From positions 98,922 through 162,921 of the forward strand of contig JAPPFL010000048.1 of NCBI GenBank assembly GCA_028823855.1: a stretch of DNA of 64,000 bases, read 5' to 3'. This DNA comes from Albidovulum sp. Its GTDB lineage: Bacteria; Pseudomonadota; Alphaproteobacteria; Rhodobacterales; Rhodobacteraceae. The position numbers and the translations under genes were made by a program. Shown in pieces: positions 26,939 through 36,578 of the stretch (position 1 is its first letter; each line of letters starts with the position of its first letter). Under the pieces are notes generated by a model. The model saw only the letters and a program-made list of their open reading frames with translations, did not search any database and was not told the DNA's origin.

Positions 26939-28325
26939 CTAAGCTTGGCACGATTGCAAGCTTTGCAAGCATCCGTTAGTTAAAATCCTTTTTTTTGAAC
27001 TCAATTAAATCAGTTCCGACTGACAGCCGAATCCCCGCGGCGTTCTAGGTACGGCAGTGTCAGCATCTCCGGGTCCGCATGGCACCTAGCGATGCCGATA
27101 GTACCCGAAATAGTTATGGCAATCGCTTTGCTATGACGAACGGCGATTCAAGCCCACGACTAGGCGAACCATACGCAGACAAACGGCACCAGACCTGATC
27201 CAAAATGTCGAGACCCGCCTGTTACCAATTGGTTATCAATCTAATACAGTCTAAGCCCGGTTCAAATCCAAGAGACAGATATTGCTGTATAATACTGACC
27301 GTTAGTTTCAGACGCCATGAGAACCCGAACCCGCTGTTTGGAAGTCAGGCCGGACTTTGCATGCATTCCCCGGCTGGCTGTCGGTCCAGGCAAATAACAT
27401 TGCTCAGATTACGCTGTTTCATTCGTCGCAAACCAAATCCGATATGCCGGCGCTTCGCCTTTGTCGAGCGAAAATATTGAATTGCCCCCGATCAGGAGGT
27501 CAGAACGATTGTTGCGGTATAACGCCTGCCAATTTCCGAAGGCCTGCATCGACGTACGGCGACCTGTCCGGCCTGTTTGCATCCCGATCCGTCTCAGACG
27601 GGTCATGCAGCCGGAATTCCTCGTTCTTCTCCGACCTAGTCATCCGGCTGGGGCAAACAATGTCTCGCAACAACCGGAAGGCAGTGTTTTTCCAGCAGAT
27701 GGTTCAGCATTTTTGTCGGGAAAGCCGCAATCGTTCGAAAGCATTCTTGCAGCATCCACTTGCGATCCGTGTTGCCTCACGGCGACTGCGGTGGTCCCGG
27801 CCGAGGCCCTCACCAGTTTCTCGACGGATTCGCAATTGGCAAAGCCAACGGGCACGCATGCCTTTCGGACCGTCGCATGGGCCTACCGGATCCGACGGCG
27901 CAATCAAGGAAGCAAATCCGGTTCAGAGCGTTGCAACCGGCGAAGGTATTCCCGACGAACCGCCGCCGGAACTCTTCCGGCTGCCATCCCTGTAGCCGCT
28001 TCCGGCCGACGCGCACCGCTCGCGAGCCGGTTCAGCGCAAATGATCGACCGATGGTCCGAAATGCCGGATGTCGCCGCCAGCTGCCCGGACGTCGAACGG
28101 TGCGGGCTCCGAAGTTCAATTGACTGCGGGAAGGAACCCGCCAGACCTGCTGATTGGAAGACAGGCAAACCCTATCAAATATTGCAGCCGCCCGGGCAGC
28201 TTGATCCACAAGACCGGGTAGATCCGGGGTCTGAAAGGCTAGACTCAGGATTTCGTCCTCTACTCCATTCGACCCCATTTCGGCAAATTTCATTCACAAT
28301 CGACCGGTCGCCACGCGGACGCCGG
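26939..28325. other. Gene-poor region, nothing recognised
   Basis: About 1.4 kb. It begins AT-rich near the antitoxin promoter. Frames up to 220 codons exist, but overlapping frames on both strands have similar composition and no family motif. GGTTCAAATCC near 27261 looks like a tRNA T-loop, but no cloverleaf can be built around it. Confidence 0.4.
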
Positions 28326-28634
28326 TTACTGGACTTCCGATGGCGCAGCTAGTGCTCCTTCGCCCAGTAGATATCCGTAGAGTCTCACGATCAATTCGGG
28401 TTCATTCACTTCGAACCATCTCCGCGCGGCGGAGGACAGCACTGCCGCGCGACGCGCTTCGTCCGCGACCGTTGCGACCGTTACGGCGCTCGAGCCGAAA
28501 ACGCTTAGCTGCTCGACGGCTCGCCTCGCCGGTCCGCCGCCTGCTTCGGAGTCGACTGCCTCGGCCTACTTCGATGAAAAAGGCTCTGCAGCCTGCGACA
28601 GTTCCAAGTATTTCAGCACTGCCGCCCGCTTCAT
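28326..28634 (-). pseudogene. Small unidentified coding remnant with one in-frame TAG
   Basis: A 103-codon frame from an ATG at 28634, broken by TAG at 28566-28568. It reads MKRAAVLKYLELSQAAEPFS, stop, AEAVDSEAGGGPARRAVEQL, VTVATVADEARRAAVLSSAA, and WFEVNEPELIVRLYGYLLGE before a TAA. The composition is helix-rich and protein-like, unlike the shadows around it. I do not recognise the family. It ends close to the empty region and is divergent from the deacetylase gene. Confidence 0.35.
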
Positions 28635-28841
28635 GGCGCCATCTAATGAGATAGGCCCAAACCAGACAGATTTTTTGTTTCGCGATCCGAACATGGCAAG
28701 GCGGCGGGTGACTTGACACTCGGACCAAGCTTGGTCAGAAATTCCTTGGCAAGGTGCCTTCTTTCGTAGTCCACATTGCCGAAACGTCTGGCTCGTTTAC
28801 AATCTGGGCGCAGAGATTCATGCTGATAGGAGGAGGGGTCG

Positions 28842-29744
28842 GTGATCAAGAACAAGCTCCCTTGGCCTGACAACGCGCGGTGCGCCGTTGCGTTTACCTG
28901 GGATATGGACGCGGACAGCATTCTACATTTGGCCCATCCGGAAAGAGCGGGCCATTTGCTGTCCACGCAATCCAGCTTGCGTTACGGCCCTGAAGTTTCG
29001 ATTCCGCGTCTATGCGAAGTCTATAAGGAATTGGAAATGCACCAGACATTTTTTGTTCCCGGTTGGTGCATGGAACGCTATCCGCATACGGTAGACCTAC
29101 TGCTTGAGCATGGCCACGAGATTGGTCATCACGGATATATTCACGAAAACCCCGTTCAATTGACACGCGAAACTGAGAGGCATGTTCTGGAGCGAACACT
29201 CGAGTGTTTTCGCAAGTTCACGGGTTCCCATCCAAAAGGATGGCGCGCACCCGTGAATGGATTCTCCGGGCACTCTCTTGAGCTACTGGTCGAATTCGGG
29301 ATTGAATACGACAGTTCCCTCATGGGCGACGACATACCCTACGTCCTAGAGTGCAGCAAGGGGAGCATTGTCGAGATTCCAATGTACGTAACGGCTGATG
29401 ACTGGCCGCATTTTATGCATTGCGCCGATTTGAGTTTTGAAATGCCAATTTCGGCGCCGGACGATGCCAAGAAGGTCTATCTTGCCGATTTTGATGCCAT
29501 GTGGGAGCATGGCGGGCTTTGGGTAGGCGTATGGCATCCGTTTCTTTCCGGCCGCATTCCTAGAATTCAGATGATGGTTGAGATGATACACCATATGCGT
29601 GAACGCGGAGGCGTGTGGTTCGCAACTCTCGGCGAGATTAGCGACCATGTCAGAAAGGCCATTTCCGATGGATCCTGGAGTCCGCGAATAGATGCCGTGC
29701 CGTACGATCCGGAGCCTATTGGAGACCTCAACCATTTGCAGTAG
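28842..29744 (+). CDS. Polysaccharide-deacetylase-family hydrolase (PgdA/PuuE-like)
   Basis: A 300-residue NodB-fold enzyme, probably cytoplasmic. TWDMDADS carries the catalytic and metal aspartates, HEIGHHGYIHENP the metal histidines, GWRAPVNGFSGHSLELLVE the conserved Arg-Ala-Pro loop, and YDSSLMGDDIPYVL the next motif. Full-length proteins like this, without a signal peptide, are often amidases of small molecules such as allantoin rather than chitin deacetylases, so the substrate is open. The start is GTG at 28842 with GGAGGAGGGG just upstream. Confidence 0.88.
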   Translation: MIKNKLPWPDNARCAVAFTWDMDADSILHLAHPERAGHLLSTQSSLRYGPEVSIPRLCEVYKELEMHQTFFVPGWCMERYPHTVDLLLEHGHEIGHHGYIHENPVQLTRETERHVLERTLECFRKFTGSHPKGWRAPVNGFSGHSLELLVEFGIEYDSSLMGDDIPYVLECSKGSIVEIPMYVTADDWPHFMHCADLSFEMPISAPDDAKKVYLADFDAMWEHGGLWVGVWHPFLSGRIPRIQMMVEMIHHMRERGGVWFATLGEISDHVRKAISDGSWSPRIDAVPYDPEPIGDLNHLQ

Positions 29745-30304
29745 GCGTGAAGCCGTTTCCCGTGGTCAAGTAAATGCGCCTTGGATCTCGACCGGCCTCG
29801 AGGTCCCGACTTAATCCGGAGCGGCAGCCAAAAATTTCAGTTGCTTGGCTCCCAGTCAACTTTGCGGGAAGGCCGGAGGGCCTGTTTCCCGACGCCCGTA
29901 CCGTCGAGTTGCGCAGCCGCGTCGCTCTTTCCCTCCGGCCACAAGGTTGTCAACCAGGTCCCGTAATGCTGCTCGTTGTTCAAACTTCCGCCAGGATTCC
30001 GTCATCGTCATCGAGACGAAAACAGGCCTGTCGAAGAGCCATTGGTACTGCGCAACTCCCCTATGCTTCGCCACTTCCGAATTGTTTTGCGACCTCCGGC
30101 AATCGAAGTTAGAATTCAGTCCCTTTGGCGTCCACCGTCGCTCCGAATTCCAAGGAGTCCAGGCCGGCGTCAATGCGCCCGCTACAGGCGCCGAAACGCA
30201 TGCGAAAAATCTCTTGTTGGGCAATAGGCCGAATTCTCGGACAATTGCGTTTCAAGCCAAATCTCCGCTGCATCCGTTTACGGGATGTCTGTTTCGAGTT
30301 TGAT
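29745..30304. other. Intergenic, nothing recognised
   Basis: About 560 bases between two convergent genes. A 122-codon minus-strand frame at 29856-30224 has a protein-like tail (ALRDLVDNLVAGGKE) but no identifiable family. It may be chance or another remnant. Confidence 0.4.
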
Positions 30305-31309
30305 TCACTTCTTCAAGCGAAACGTGTCGGTGGCAGTGACCAACTCGTGCACAATTCCCGGTTCCGTCGCGGCGTGCCCCGCATCGGGAACCACGCGGAA
30401 GTCGGCCTCCGGCAACGCGAGATGCAAATCCCAGGCATTTCGGATCGGCGTGCAAACGTCATAGCGGCCGTGCACGATAACTGTCGGGATCCGGCTGATG
30501 CCTCGAGCGCGCTCAAGCAATTGCCCGTCGGTTTCAAAGAATCCTCCATTCGCGAAGTAATGACACTCGATCCGCGCAAAAGCCTCCGCAAAGCGATCCG
30601 TTCCGAAGCGCGCCACTCGATCAGGATCAGGCAAGAGCGAAAGTGTAGCGCCTTCCCACGTGCTCCAGGCGCGCGCAGCCTGCATTCTTACATTTTCTCG
30701 CTTATCCGTGAGACGGTCGTAGTATGCGGAAATCAAATCGTCCCGCTCGCTTTCTGGAATGGGTTCCAGGAATTTCTCCCATTCATCGGGGAAGATGAAA
30801 CTTGCCCCTTCCTGATAGAACCACATAAGTTCCATGCGCCGCAGCATGAAAATACCTCGCAAGATCAACTCGGTTACGCGCCGTGGATGGGCCTGTGAAT
30901 ATGCCAGGGCCAATGCACTGCCCCAGGAACCGCCGAACACCAGCCATTCCCTTATGCCGAGATGTTCGCGAAGGGCTTCCATGTCCGAGACAAGGTGCCA
31001 TGTCGTGTTGTCCTTTAGCGACGCATGCGGCGTGCTCTTGCCGCAGCCGCGCTGATCGAAGAGCACGATATTGTAATTTTGCGGATCAAAGTACCGGCGT
31101 TGCGCTGGCTCGATACCGGCACCTGGTCCGCCATGCAGTATTACGGCCGGCTTGCCGCGGGGATTGCCAACGAGTTCAAAATAGATGTTGTGGAGACTTG
31201 AAACCTCTAGCCGCCCGGTCCTGTATGGTTCGATCTCAGGATAGAGTCCGCGCCTGTTGCCGATTGCATGCAGTTCACTTCCAGGATCTCGCATGTATGC
31301 CTCCGTCAT
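30305..31309 (-). CDS. pip: Proline iminopeptidase (alpha/beta hydrolase)
   Basis: A 334-residue serine peptidase that removes N-terminal proline from peptides. AVILHGGPGAGIEPAQRRYF is the oxyanion loop HGGPG, VLFDQRGCGKSTPHA is the second family signature, VFGGSWGSALALAYSQAHP carries the nucleophile Ser in GxSWGS, VIVHGRYDVCTP supplies Asp, and DAGHAATEP the His. The length fits family S33. It is 90 bases downstream of the DapA-family gene on the same strand and likely shares its transcript. Confidence 0.93.
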   Translation of the reverse strand: MTEAYMRDPGSELHAIGNRRGLYPEIEPYRTGRLEVSSLHNIYFELVGNPRGKPAVILHGGPGAGIEPAQRRYFDPQNYNIVLFDQRGCGKSTPHASLKDNTTWHLVSDMEALREHLGIREWLVFGGSWGSALALAYSQAHPRRVTELILRGIFMLRRMELMWFYQEGASFIFPDEWEKFLEPIPESERDDLISAYYDRLTDKRENVRMQAARAWSTWEGATLSLLPDPDRVARFGTDRFAEAFARIECHYFANGGFFETDGQLLERARGISRIPTVIVHGRYDVCTPIRNAWDLHLALPEADFRVVPDAGHAATEPGIVHELVTATDTFRLKK

Positions 31310-31399
31310 TTCCGCGCAAGTTTGTCAGTACAATACTGTCTTTCGGTAATTCCGCCTACGCATGCCAAATTGACTAGTCTGCGAACCTGGCATCCATCC

Positions 31400-32296
31400 C
31401 TACGCGGCCTCAGCCGGTTCGTTCAATGTTTCGAGTAGCGTTCCAAGTTCATCAAGTTTACTTCCGTCAGGTTCTTTCAACGGGGGCCGACTGGCTCCGA
31501 GATCCACTCCAGCCAGCTTGGTTGCGGCCTTGATGCTCGAAGCGTAGCCATTCGACTCGAAGAAATAGTTTATGGGAAAGAGCTTATCCCAGAGATTTCT
31601 GGCCCTCGGAATGTCGCCAATCTCCACGGCCAGGCGATATAGTTCGACACATGCCCCCGGGATTGCGTTGGCTGCGCCCCACGCACAACCAGCGGCCCCA
31701 TGTACAAACGTTGCAAGCGCCCCGGTATCCCAACCGTTGAATATTGCGAGCCTTTGTCCAAATTCGGCAACAATTCGCTGAAATTGAACTAGGTCATCAG
31801 AACCCTCCTTCAACATTTTCACGTTGTCGATTTTGCACAATCGGCTCAGCAATCCGCTGTCAATGTTGATTTTCGAGGCGTACGGATTATTATAAACCAT
31901 GATGGGCAGAGAAACTGATCGGCTGATTGTTTCAAAGTAGCCGAAAATTTGGTCCGGGGCGGGAATTTCATAATAGGGTGGCGATATCAGCAACCCGTCG
32001 GCGCCGGACTCCATGGCGTCCTTGCTCAATGCGACCGCATCAGCAGTGCTGCAGGATCCAGTGTGGGCGAAAACAGGCACCCTTCGATTGACCGCCGCTA
32101 CTGTTTCACGCGTTACAAACACTCGTTCCGCCAGGCTCAGAGCCGAAAATTGCCCAGTTCCAGCGCATGTAATTATCCCGTGAATTCCGTTTGCCAGCTG
32201 AAATTCAAGGTGGAGAGCCAGAGCTTCTCGATCAACCTCTAGTTCCGCGTCAAACGGCGTGCATATCGGCGTGAAAATTCCGCAAAATTGATCCAT
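31400..32296 (-). CDS. Dihydrodipicolinate-synthase-family lyase (DapA/NanA superfamily)
   Basis: About 298 residues, a TIM-barrel Schiff-base aldolase or hydro-lyase. GIFTPICTPFDAELEVDREA, CAGTGQFSALSLAERV and LLISPPYYEIPAPDQ are family landmarks. Tyr in IMVYNNPYASKIN and the Schiff-base lysine in VKMLKEGSDDL are present. I set the start at the ATG at 32296, which has GGGAGG upstream; a longer frame upstream looks non-coding. Because it sits by aldehyde dehydrogenase, RidA and peptidase genes, a catabolic role such as pyrroline-4-hydroxy-2-carboxylate deaminase or an oxo-acid aldolase is more likely than lysine synthesis. Confidence 0.9.
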   Translation of the reverse strand: MDQFCGIFTPICTPFDAELEVDREALALHLEFQLANGIHGIITCAGTGQFSALSLAERVFVTRETVAAVNRRVPVFAHTGSCSTADAVALSKDAMESGADGLLISPPYYEIPAPDQIFGYFETISRSVSLPIMVYNNPYASKINIDSGLLSRLCKIDNVKMLKEGSDDLVQFQRIVAEFGQRLAIFNGWDTGALATFVHGAAGCAWGAANAIPGACVELYRLAVEIGDIPRARNLWDKLFPINYFFESNGYASSIKAATKLAGVDLGASRPPLKEPDGSKLDELGTLLETLNEPAEAA

Positions 32297-33093
32297 CCCA
32301 ATCCTCCCATCCCATTTTGGGAAATTCGCGCAAGGCCGCAATTCCTCACAATTATCAACGCGGAGCCTATCAGACGGCCGCAACAGTTCCAAACCCCGTG
32401 GCGGCAACTATCCCTTCAGTTTCTTGCTCGGAAAAATGATGCGGCCAGTGTTCTTTTCTAGCGATGCGACCAAGTCATCCGGAATATTCGCTTTTGACTC
32501 GCGCGCCATCGAGTTTCCACGTTCGCGCCTTCAAGCGACGGGCGCGAGTTCTCCAACCGTCATAGTGTTGGTTGAAGCCCTCGATCGACCTGCGGGGATA
32601 TGCGTTGCAAGGATCGAAGTTCGCCTCGACAAAGGGGGGGGTTGCCGTCGTCCGCAAGGTCTAAAGAGGCGGGGATCCTCTTGGCGCCACGCCAAGGAGT
32701 TGCCTGATCGACCATTCTGTGTTTCGAATTCTTGAGGTTGCCATCAAGGCAGGTTGTTCCCCGGGGCTTGTAGTCTGAGTGCGGTTCGAGATCATCGGCG
32801 GGGTTCCCGTGTCCGGGACAGCGCCTGGAGAGGCGCGTTTTCGCATTTCGGAGCGGCTGCGGAACGGTCGGGAGGGACAACCCGCGACGAAGCGGACCGA
32901 CTCATCGCGATCCGCGCGGCAGGAAACGCCGGGCGTCGCGAAAGATTGCGGCGACAAGGCGTTCTTGCGCAGGAATTCCATTTGTTTCTGAATATCGCGG
33001 CAATGTCACCGGCTTCCGCCGCCGGACGGACGACTGCCGCCCGTCAATCATTTGAGCGCAGAATAACCGGCAATTGCCGGCGAATGACATGGG
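32297..33093. other. Intergenic with a short coding-like tail
   Basis: About 800 bases. On the minus strand an ATG at 32509 opens 33 codons ending at 32408 (MARESKANIPDDLVASLEKN then RIIFPSKKLKG), which reads like the C-terminus of a lost gene or a very small protein. Nothing else is supported. Confidence 0.35.
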
Positions 33094-34329
33094 TTACGAG
33101 CAGACATCCAGAGCCGACAATGCCAACACCTTGGCGCATTGAGTCATCTGGCTGATCAGCACATAGGCGTCGGGCTCGTTTTCTCCGCCCGTGGGACCGT
33201 AGATCACGCATGGTATTCCGGCGTTCCACAAATGAATCGTGTCATTGGCGGAATAGGACAGGGGAAGGACGGCGCCGATGGATGCCGGCGGAGAGCCGGT
33301 GACAAGTTCGTGCGCACGAGAAACAACGCCGACGATGCATTCGTCCTTTGGAAGATCGAATGGCTCCATGATCCTCTGCCGAGACCCCGGAATTGCCTTT
33401 GGAACCGGGATTTCGATCTCGTACTTCAATTCCGGATCCTCGGCTACAAGGGGAGCAAGCGCCTGGCGAACATCGTTCGCAATCGACTCGGGCGTTTGGC
33501 CGTGCACGAAATGGACATTGATGACTGCGGTGCAAAAATCGGAAATGTAGTAAGGGTCGGCGAGGTTGTACTCGCGCCCCAAACCCCCGACTACGCCGCC
33601 GACATGAAAGACCGGCATTCCAGGGAGATCATCCCTCGGTTCATACGTCATATTGATGCTTGACAGCGCCCCGATCACCTTTTGCATCTTTTCAATGGCG
33701 TCCACCGAACCTTCCGGATATCTGATATGCTTCGTCGTGCCGAGCGTATGGACGGCCATATGGAGCACTCCCACGTGAACCGTGGCAATGCTCTCCGTAC
33801 CGAAGCACTCTGCGACCACGGCCATGTCCGTCTTGATGCCCCTGTCAAGCATGTGGACGGTCCCGTCTCCTCCCGACAGCTCGCCCGCAACGCATGCTAC
33901 TACCACGTCGCCGCGTAGCGGAGCATTGCTTTTTCGCAGTTGTTCCGCGGCGAAAACCATGGCGGCAATTCCGCCCTTCATGTTGAAGCTTCCGGCGCCG
34001 TACATGCGATCGCCTGCTATTCTAGGCGTCCAGGGATCATACGCCCAACCGTCGGCGAGAGGGTCCATGTCAATATGGCCGTTGAACATAAGGCTTTTGC
34101 CGCCTCCGCTGCCCTTCAACGTGGAAATGGTCTGAAGGCGGCCAGGCGCAACTTCCTGGATTTCCACTTCATACCCGCGTTGGCCGAAGTAGTTCCCCAG
34201 GAATCTCGCTATGTCCGCTTCCTGGCCCTTGAAGCTCGGGATCTTTATCAGCCGCGCCAGTAGATCAAGCATTTCACCTTTGTCGCGATCAATGGCCGCG
34301 ACAACGTCATTGATCAATCTTCCGTTCAT
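33094..34329 (-). CDS. M20-family (ArgE/DapE-like) protein with altered metal site
   Basis: About 411 residues with the full M20 fold: FNGHIDMDP, MYGAGSFNMKGGIAAMVFAA, the lid domain from about residue 185, and GIPCVIYGPTGGENEPDAYV at the end. The first metal His and Asp (GHID) and the catalytic Glu (AGELSGG) are there. The bridging Asp of the usual DMKGG is Asn, the second Glu of the usual DEE is Leu, and the C-terminal His expected before PDEYV is missing. So it is either a divergent enzyme with a changed metal centre or inactive. The ATG at 34329 follows GGAGGTGAG. It is the last gene of the polyamine-type operon, 57 bases after the UGSC gene. Confidence 0.88.
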   Translation of the reverse strand: MNGRLINDVVAAIDRDKGEMLDLLARLIKIPSFKGQEADIARFLGNYFGQRGYEVEIQEVAPGRLQTISTLKGSGGGKSLMFNGHIDMDPLADGWAYDPWTPRIAGDRMYGAGSFNMKGGIAAMVFAAEQLRKSNAPLRGDVVVACVAGELSGGDGTVHMLDRGIKTDMAVVAECFGTESIATVHVGVLHMAVHTLGTTKHIRYPEGSVDAIEKMQKVIGALSSINMTYEPRDDLPGMPVFHVGGVVGGLGREYNLADPYYISDFCTAVINVHFVHGQTPESIANDVRQALAPLVAEDPELKYEIEIPVPKAIPGSRQRIMEPFDLPKDECIVGVVSRAHELVTGSPPASIGAVLPLSYSANDTIHLWNAGIPCVIYGPTGGENEPDAYVLISQMTQCAKVLALSALDVCS

Positions 34330-34386
34330 CTCACCTCCAGTGCCAGGCCTTGGACGGCTTCGTCCCAACAGTTTTCATCGCCCGGT

Positions 34387-35022
34387 TCACGTTGGACCGA
34401 GGGATTTTGCAGGCTCCGGAAACCCTGAGCCGGGTGGATTGCCTTTGCTTCTGCCGGGCTTTCCCAGCAGAATCCAGGCAATTTTGGGTGTGACAGCCTC
34501 GGCGATTGCCCGAACCTCGCTCGGCAACAGACTAGCAATGGGATGGGGGACTGTGGCGAAAACGAATTCCGGCGCCCCTCGTACTTCCGCCGTAGCCTGT
34601 GCATTGGAACCCAGCGCTTCCGTCACGAGAGCTGCAGCGGGCATTCCTCTCCGTTCAAGCTCCAGTGCATCGCAAATGCTGAATGAAGCGCTTGAACCGC
34701 AGTCGCCAACGCCGGAGATCATGACATCGCAGTCATTGAAAAGTTCCTCGAACAATTCACGCTGCGCAAGCCTGGAGGAACTCGCCTTTGTCAGGCTGAC
34801 CACGGAATTAACTCCGTAGTCCCTTTTCAGCATCGACCCGACCTCCTCCAGAAGCGCATCGGCATTTCGCTTGCGATTTACGAGCAAGCCCAAAGTCAGA
34901 CCTTCGAGTGAATCCGGACGGTTTGCCAAACGGATCGCTTCTCCTGTGAATTCGAATGCCGGGCAGTGAACATTCACGGGATTCAGCCCGGCAGCTTCTC
35001 CTGAAATCGCCTTGTCAGACAT
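34387..35022 (-). CDS. UGSC-family protein (Cys form)
   Basis: About 211 residues. GLTLGLLVNRKRNADALLEE is a glycine-rich start, and DVMISGVGDCGSSASFSICD holds the motif that gives the UGSC family its name (here C-G-S-S; some members have selenocysteine). The start at 35022 overlaps the end of the upstream gene (AATGTCTGA), so the two are co-translated. The biochemical role is not established as far as I know; the Cys motif suggests redox or thiol chemistry. Context points to catabolism of the compound imported by the upstream ABC genes. Confidence 0.75.
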   Translation of the reverse strand: MSDKAISGEAAGLNPVNVHCPAFEFTGEAIRLANRPDSLEGLTLGLLVNRKRNADALLEEVGSMLKRDYGVNSVVSLTKASSSRLAQRELFEELFNDCDVMISGVGDCGSSASFSICDALELERRGMPAAALVTEALGSNAQATAEVRGAPEFVFATVPHPIASLLPSEVRAIAEAVTPKIAWILLGKPGRSKGNPPGSGFPEPAKSLGPT

Positions 35023-36076
35023 TCTTGCCACCAATGTGCTTGATGATCGCCTTCCCTCCCGATTGCGCTTCGACAAGCGGGACCAACGCGCAGAAGGAAC
35101 CTGCCCGTCCGCCGCCAACGATCAGGAAAATGTCCTCTGCCGTGCGGACGGCACCGCTTACCGGTTCCGAGGTTGCGGAAACCTTGCGACCCGCAGACTC
35201 TTCGCGCTTGATCCAGTTCGAGACCTCCTCGCGCTGGATGCTTGCGATTGCGTCCTTGACCCGCTTCTTCGACCACCCGGCCGCGCCGAAATGTCCAGCA
35301 ATCTCTGGACTGACGATTGCGACCAGTCCTCGACTTGCGGTTACCGCGCCGAATACCCCGTAACACGTTGCCAGAAGGCCCGACCCGAAGCTACGAATTA
35401 TGTCAGCCGGGTCCCGTTGAACATGGTTTCTGACCTGAATGGGAGGCAGGCCGGAAAATGCTGCCACGGTGCTCTCGGTCGTTCCAAATCCGTGTTCGAC
35501 ATGAAAGGGTTTCCAGGGACTTTCTTGCTCGGCCTCGGCCACGCACCAGGTGTACATCGCCGCGTGCCCCAACGTTGCCATCCGAAGTTGTCGCATTCGG
35601 CCGACTGCATTTGCCACCAATAGTTGAACCGCCCTGCCAATCGCGGCGTTTGCCCGGCTGCCCGGACCAAGAATGGCTGTACCTCCATTCATGCCTATGG
35701 CCGGCGCAATCGGACCGTTCACGATCAGGAAGATTGTGGCTCCATCCGTCGACATGCAGATTGCATGCAAATTGAATTCCGGCTCCATGATGGCTTCCAC
35801 AGCTGCCAAAACGACCGGAAAGTGCTCGGGAAGGCAGCCGGCCATGACAGCGTTTATCGCGACCATCTCGACAGAAATCGGCTTATTTGAAATCGGAGCC
35901 CGGCCAGCGACATCCAACGGAGAACGGCCTGCCAGTTGCGCAAACCTCCGCACTTTTCCCGGGGTCGGCGGGACTATGGGCAAGCCGTCCGTCCATTCCT
36001 GAAGAAAGAAGAATTCCTGTGCGACCGCAAGATCGTCGAATTCAAGCAGGCCCGCGCTCGAAGTGAAGTTATTCAA
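35015..36076 (-). CDS. Conserved hypothetical partner of the UGSC protein
   Basis: A 353-residue protein starting with EFFFLQEWTDGLPIVPPTPG, a motif I associate with conserved proteins encoded next to UGSC genes. Other landmarks: PISVEMVAINAVMAGCLPEH, GAIGMNGGTAILGPGSRANA-like glycine loops, and the late FLIVGGGRAGSFCALVP. It has no signal peptide. The stop overlaps the UGSC start, so the two probably form one complex or pathway step. The function is unknown. Confidence 0.7.
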   Translation of the reverse strand: MNNFTSSAGLLEFDDLAVAQEFFFLQEWTDGLPIVPPTPGKVRRFAQLAGRSPLDVAGRAPISNKPISVEMVAINAVMAGCLPEHFPVVLAAVEAIMEPEFNLHAICMSTDGATIFLIVNGPIAPAIGMNGGTAILGPGSRANAAIGRAVQLLVANAVGRMRQLRMATLGHAAMYTWCVAEAEQESPWKPFHVEHGFGTTESTVAAFSGLPPIQVRNHVQRDPADIIRSFGSGLLATCYGVFGAVTASRGLVAIVSPEIAGHFGAAGWSKKRVKDAIASIQREEVSNWIKREESAGRKVSATSEPVSGAVRTAEDIFLIVGGGRAGSFCALVPLVEAQSGGKAIIKHIGGKNV

Positions 36077-36097
36077 TTTCTGAGTCCGGTAGCGCTT

Positions 36098-36493
36098 CTA
36101 TTTCTCAACAACTGCAACGGCCTCGATTTCCACGAGATACTCGGCATTCGCAAACGCCTTCACGACCAGCATAGTGTTTGAGGGCAGCTTTAGATCGTCC
36201 CAGATTTCGTTTCGCACCCTCCGGACGGTTGGGAAATAGTCGGGATTCGTTACGAACGTGGTTGTTTTCACGATATCCCGAAGCGTGCCGCCGGCCGCCT
36301 TCACTGCCTCCTCCAGATTGTGCCATACCTGCCGGGTCTGTGCTTCCAGATCTCCGGCATGAACCAGATCCGAGCTAGTGTCGGCGCTCACTTGCCCGGA
36401 AATGTAAACGGTATTCCCTACTCTTACGATATGCGTGTATCCCCCGTAAGTATCAGGGAGGTCCTTTGGATTCATATATTCGACTGCATTCAT
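36098..36493 (-). CDS. RidA-family protein (reactive imine/enamine deaminase)
   Basis: A 131-residue member of the YjgF/YER057c/UK114 family. VGNTVYISGQVSADTSSDLV, QTRQVWHNLEEAVKAAGGTL then IVKTTTFVTNPDYFPTVRRV, and the C-terminal LVEIEAVAVVE are typical. RidA hydrolyses enamine/imine intermediates formed by PLP or amine-oxidising enzymes, so its presence in this operon hints that the pathway makes an imine. I chose the ATG at 36493, downstream of GGGGGAAATC; the in-frame upstream extension is non-coding-like. Confidence 0.93.
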   Translation of the reverse strand: MNAVEYMNPKDLPDTYGGYTHIVRVGNTVYISGQVSADTSSDLVHAGDLEAQTRQVWHNLEEAVKAAGGTLRDIVKTTTFVTNPDYFPTVRRVRNEIWDDLKLPSNTMLVVKAFANAEYLVEIEAVAVVEK

Positions 36494-36578
36494 GGTGATT
36501 TCCCCCTGTTCCAGACAAATGTTCCGCTCCGCAACTGTAGAAGATACGCCGGCCGGCAAGCGCTGTCGCGGAGACTCC

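Noticed and set aside
27240..27275. GGTTCAAATCC as part of a tRNA gene
   Set aside because: No acceptor, D or anticodon stem can be paired around it.
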